This document shows, in pieces, positions 63,575-64,000 of a DNA stretch of 64,000 bases. This DNA is from Lelliottia jeotgali (GTDB lineage Bacteria > Pseudomonadota > Gammaproteobacteria > Enterobacterales > Enterobacteriaceae). The translations under genes and the position numbers were made by a program. Numbering within the stretch: position 1 is the first letter of the stretch; the number at the start of each line of letters is the position of its first letter. The notes under the pieces were generated by a model. That model had not been told where the DNA came from, ran no database searches, and worked only from the letters and a program-made list of their open reading frames with translations. Where the stretch lies: positions 310,001 to 374,000 of the forward strand of contig CP018628.1 in NCBI GenBank assembly GCA_002271215.1, written 5' to 3'.

Positions 63575-64000
63575 GCGTTATCTCCGCGAACAAGCGTAAA
63601 GAAGTCGACCAGGCTGGTGTTCACTTCCGCCTGACGAGCGGCGATTCGCGCGGCACGGTCGGCTTCCAGCGGGGCAATTAAGGTTTCCATCAACGACTGA
63701 AAATGGGTCGGTTCCTGCAATAACGCGTCGATGACGGCGCACTGCTCGGCGTGCTGTTTGTCGCGCCCCAGCTGATAGCTGTAACCGAGCGTGCCGCTTT
63801 TGAGGCGAATCACGGCGCGGGTGAGCGTGGCGTCCCCGGCAAAAAAGCGCTCGCCGGTGCCACCCATACGCGCCTGGATCTGCACCAGGCCAATCTCTGG
63901 CGCACGGATGGTCTCGTATTCCGGCGCGACGTTGAGCACACGCAGGCGTTCACGCAGCGCGGTGGGCTGGCTGTGGGCGAGGACGCTCATCCAGCGCTGG
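63571..64000 (-). CDS. phnG: C-P lyase subunit PhnG, 5' end outside window
   Basis: The frame stays open to the window edge, with Q-R-W before [13 protein letters not shown]. coli PhnG as I remember it starts some 11 residues earlier, so the ATG at 63990 is internal and the true start lies beyond 64000. [20 protein letters not shown] and [18 protein letters not shown] are conserved. Confidence 0.9.
   Translation of the reverse strand, partial: QRWMSVLAHSQPTALRERLRVLNVAPEYETIRAPEIGLVQIQARMGGTGERFFAGDATLTRAVIRLKSGTLGYSYQLGRDKQHAEQCAVIDALLQEPTHFQSLMETLIAPLEADRAARIAARQAEVNTSLVDFFTLVRGDNA

Overview
The window is chromosomal DNA from a member of the Enterobacteriaceae, probably close to Enterobacter, Lelliottia or Leclercia; the genus is an inference. 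Three things point there: a nearly complete second (lateral-type, Flag-2) flagellar gene set, the enterobacterial blocks acs-yjcH-actP, gltP, yjcO, fdhF and yjdP-phnP...phnG, and enterobacterial REP/BIME palindromes.

Region 1 (1-28363) is the distal two thirds of a Flag-2 locus. It runs from the end of lfiJ through a variable segment, then lfgN-lfgM-lfgA (minus), lfgB to lfgL and lafW (plus), a ToxR/ToxS-like pair including lafZ (minus), flagellin lafA, and lafB to lafU (plus). Good sigma-54 promoters precede lfgB and lafB, as expected for a LafK-controlled system. The variable segment holds flagellin-modification candidates: a GT2 glycosyltransferase, a FliB-like methylase relic lacking the usual cysteine clusters, a KpsC/KpsS-like transferase and a frameshifted GT25 gene. 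Two AT-rich type VI secretion cargo islets have landed inside the locus. One carries a zinc protease, a lipoprotein and Hcp. The other carries a peptidoglycan amidase broken by one stop codon, followed by its intact immunity gene. Next to the first islet is a P4-phage-type antisense RNA switch upstream of an orphan gene.

Region 2 (28375-33427) holds a YafL-like NlpC/P60 endopeptidase, a chromosomal ParM/ParR-like pair, and two neighbouring, directly oriented copies of a 1285-bp IS481-family element. A third copy lies at 48530-49814. The three copies sit at the centres of the same palindromic repeat.

Region 3 (33460-44996) contains a LysR regulator with cidAB-like genes, acs-yjcH-actP for acetate use, gltP, yjcO, a hok-type toxin, and fdhF with its selenocysteine TGA, SECIS and sigma-54 promoter.

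Region 4 (45199-56082) is a pentose or ketose utilisation cluster: an RbsABC-like ABC transporter, D-lyxose isomerase, PfkB kinase and class II aldolase. A response regulator and a hybrid histidine kinase flank it. An IS copy and a 30-bp palindromic tandem array separate the transporter genes from the enzyme genes.

Region 5 (56155-64000) contains yjdP and the C-P lyase genes phnP to phnG, all on the minus strand except yjdP; phnG runs off the window. REP/BIME palindromes lie beside phnP and between phnK and phnL.
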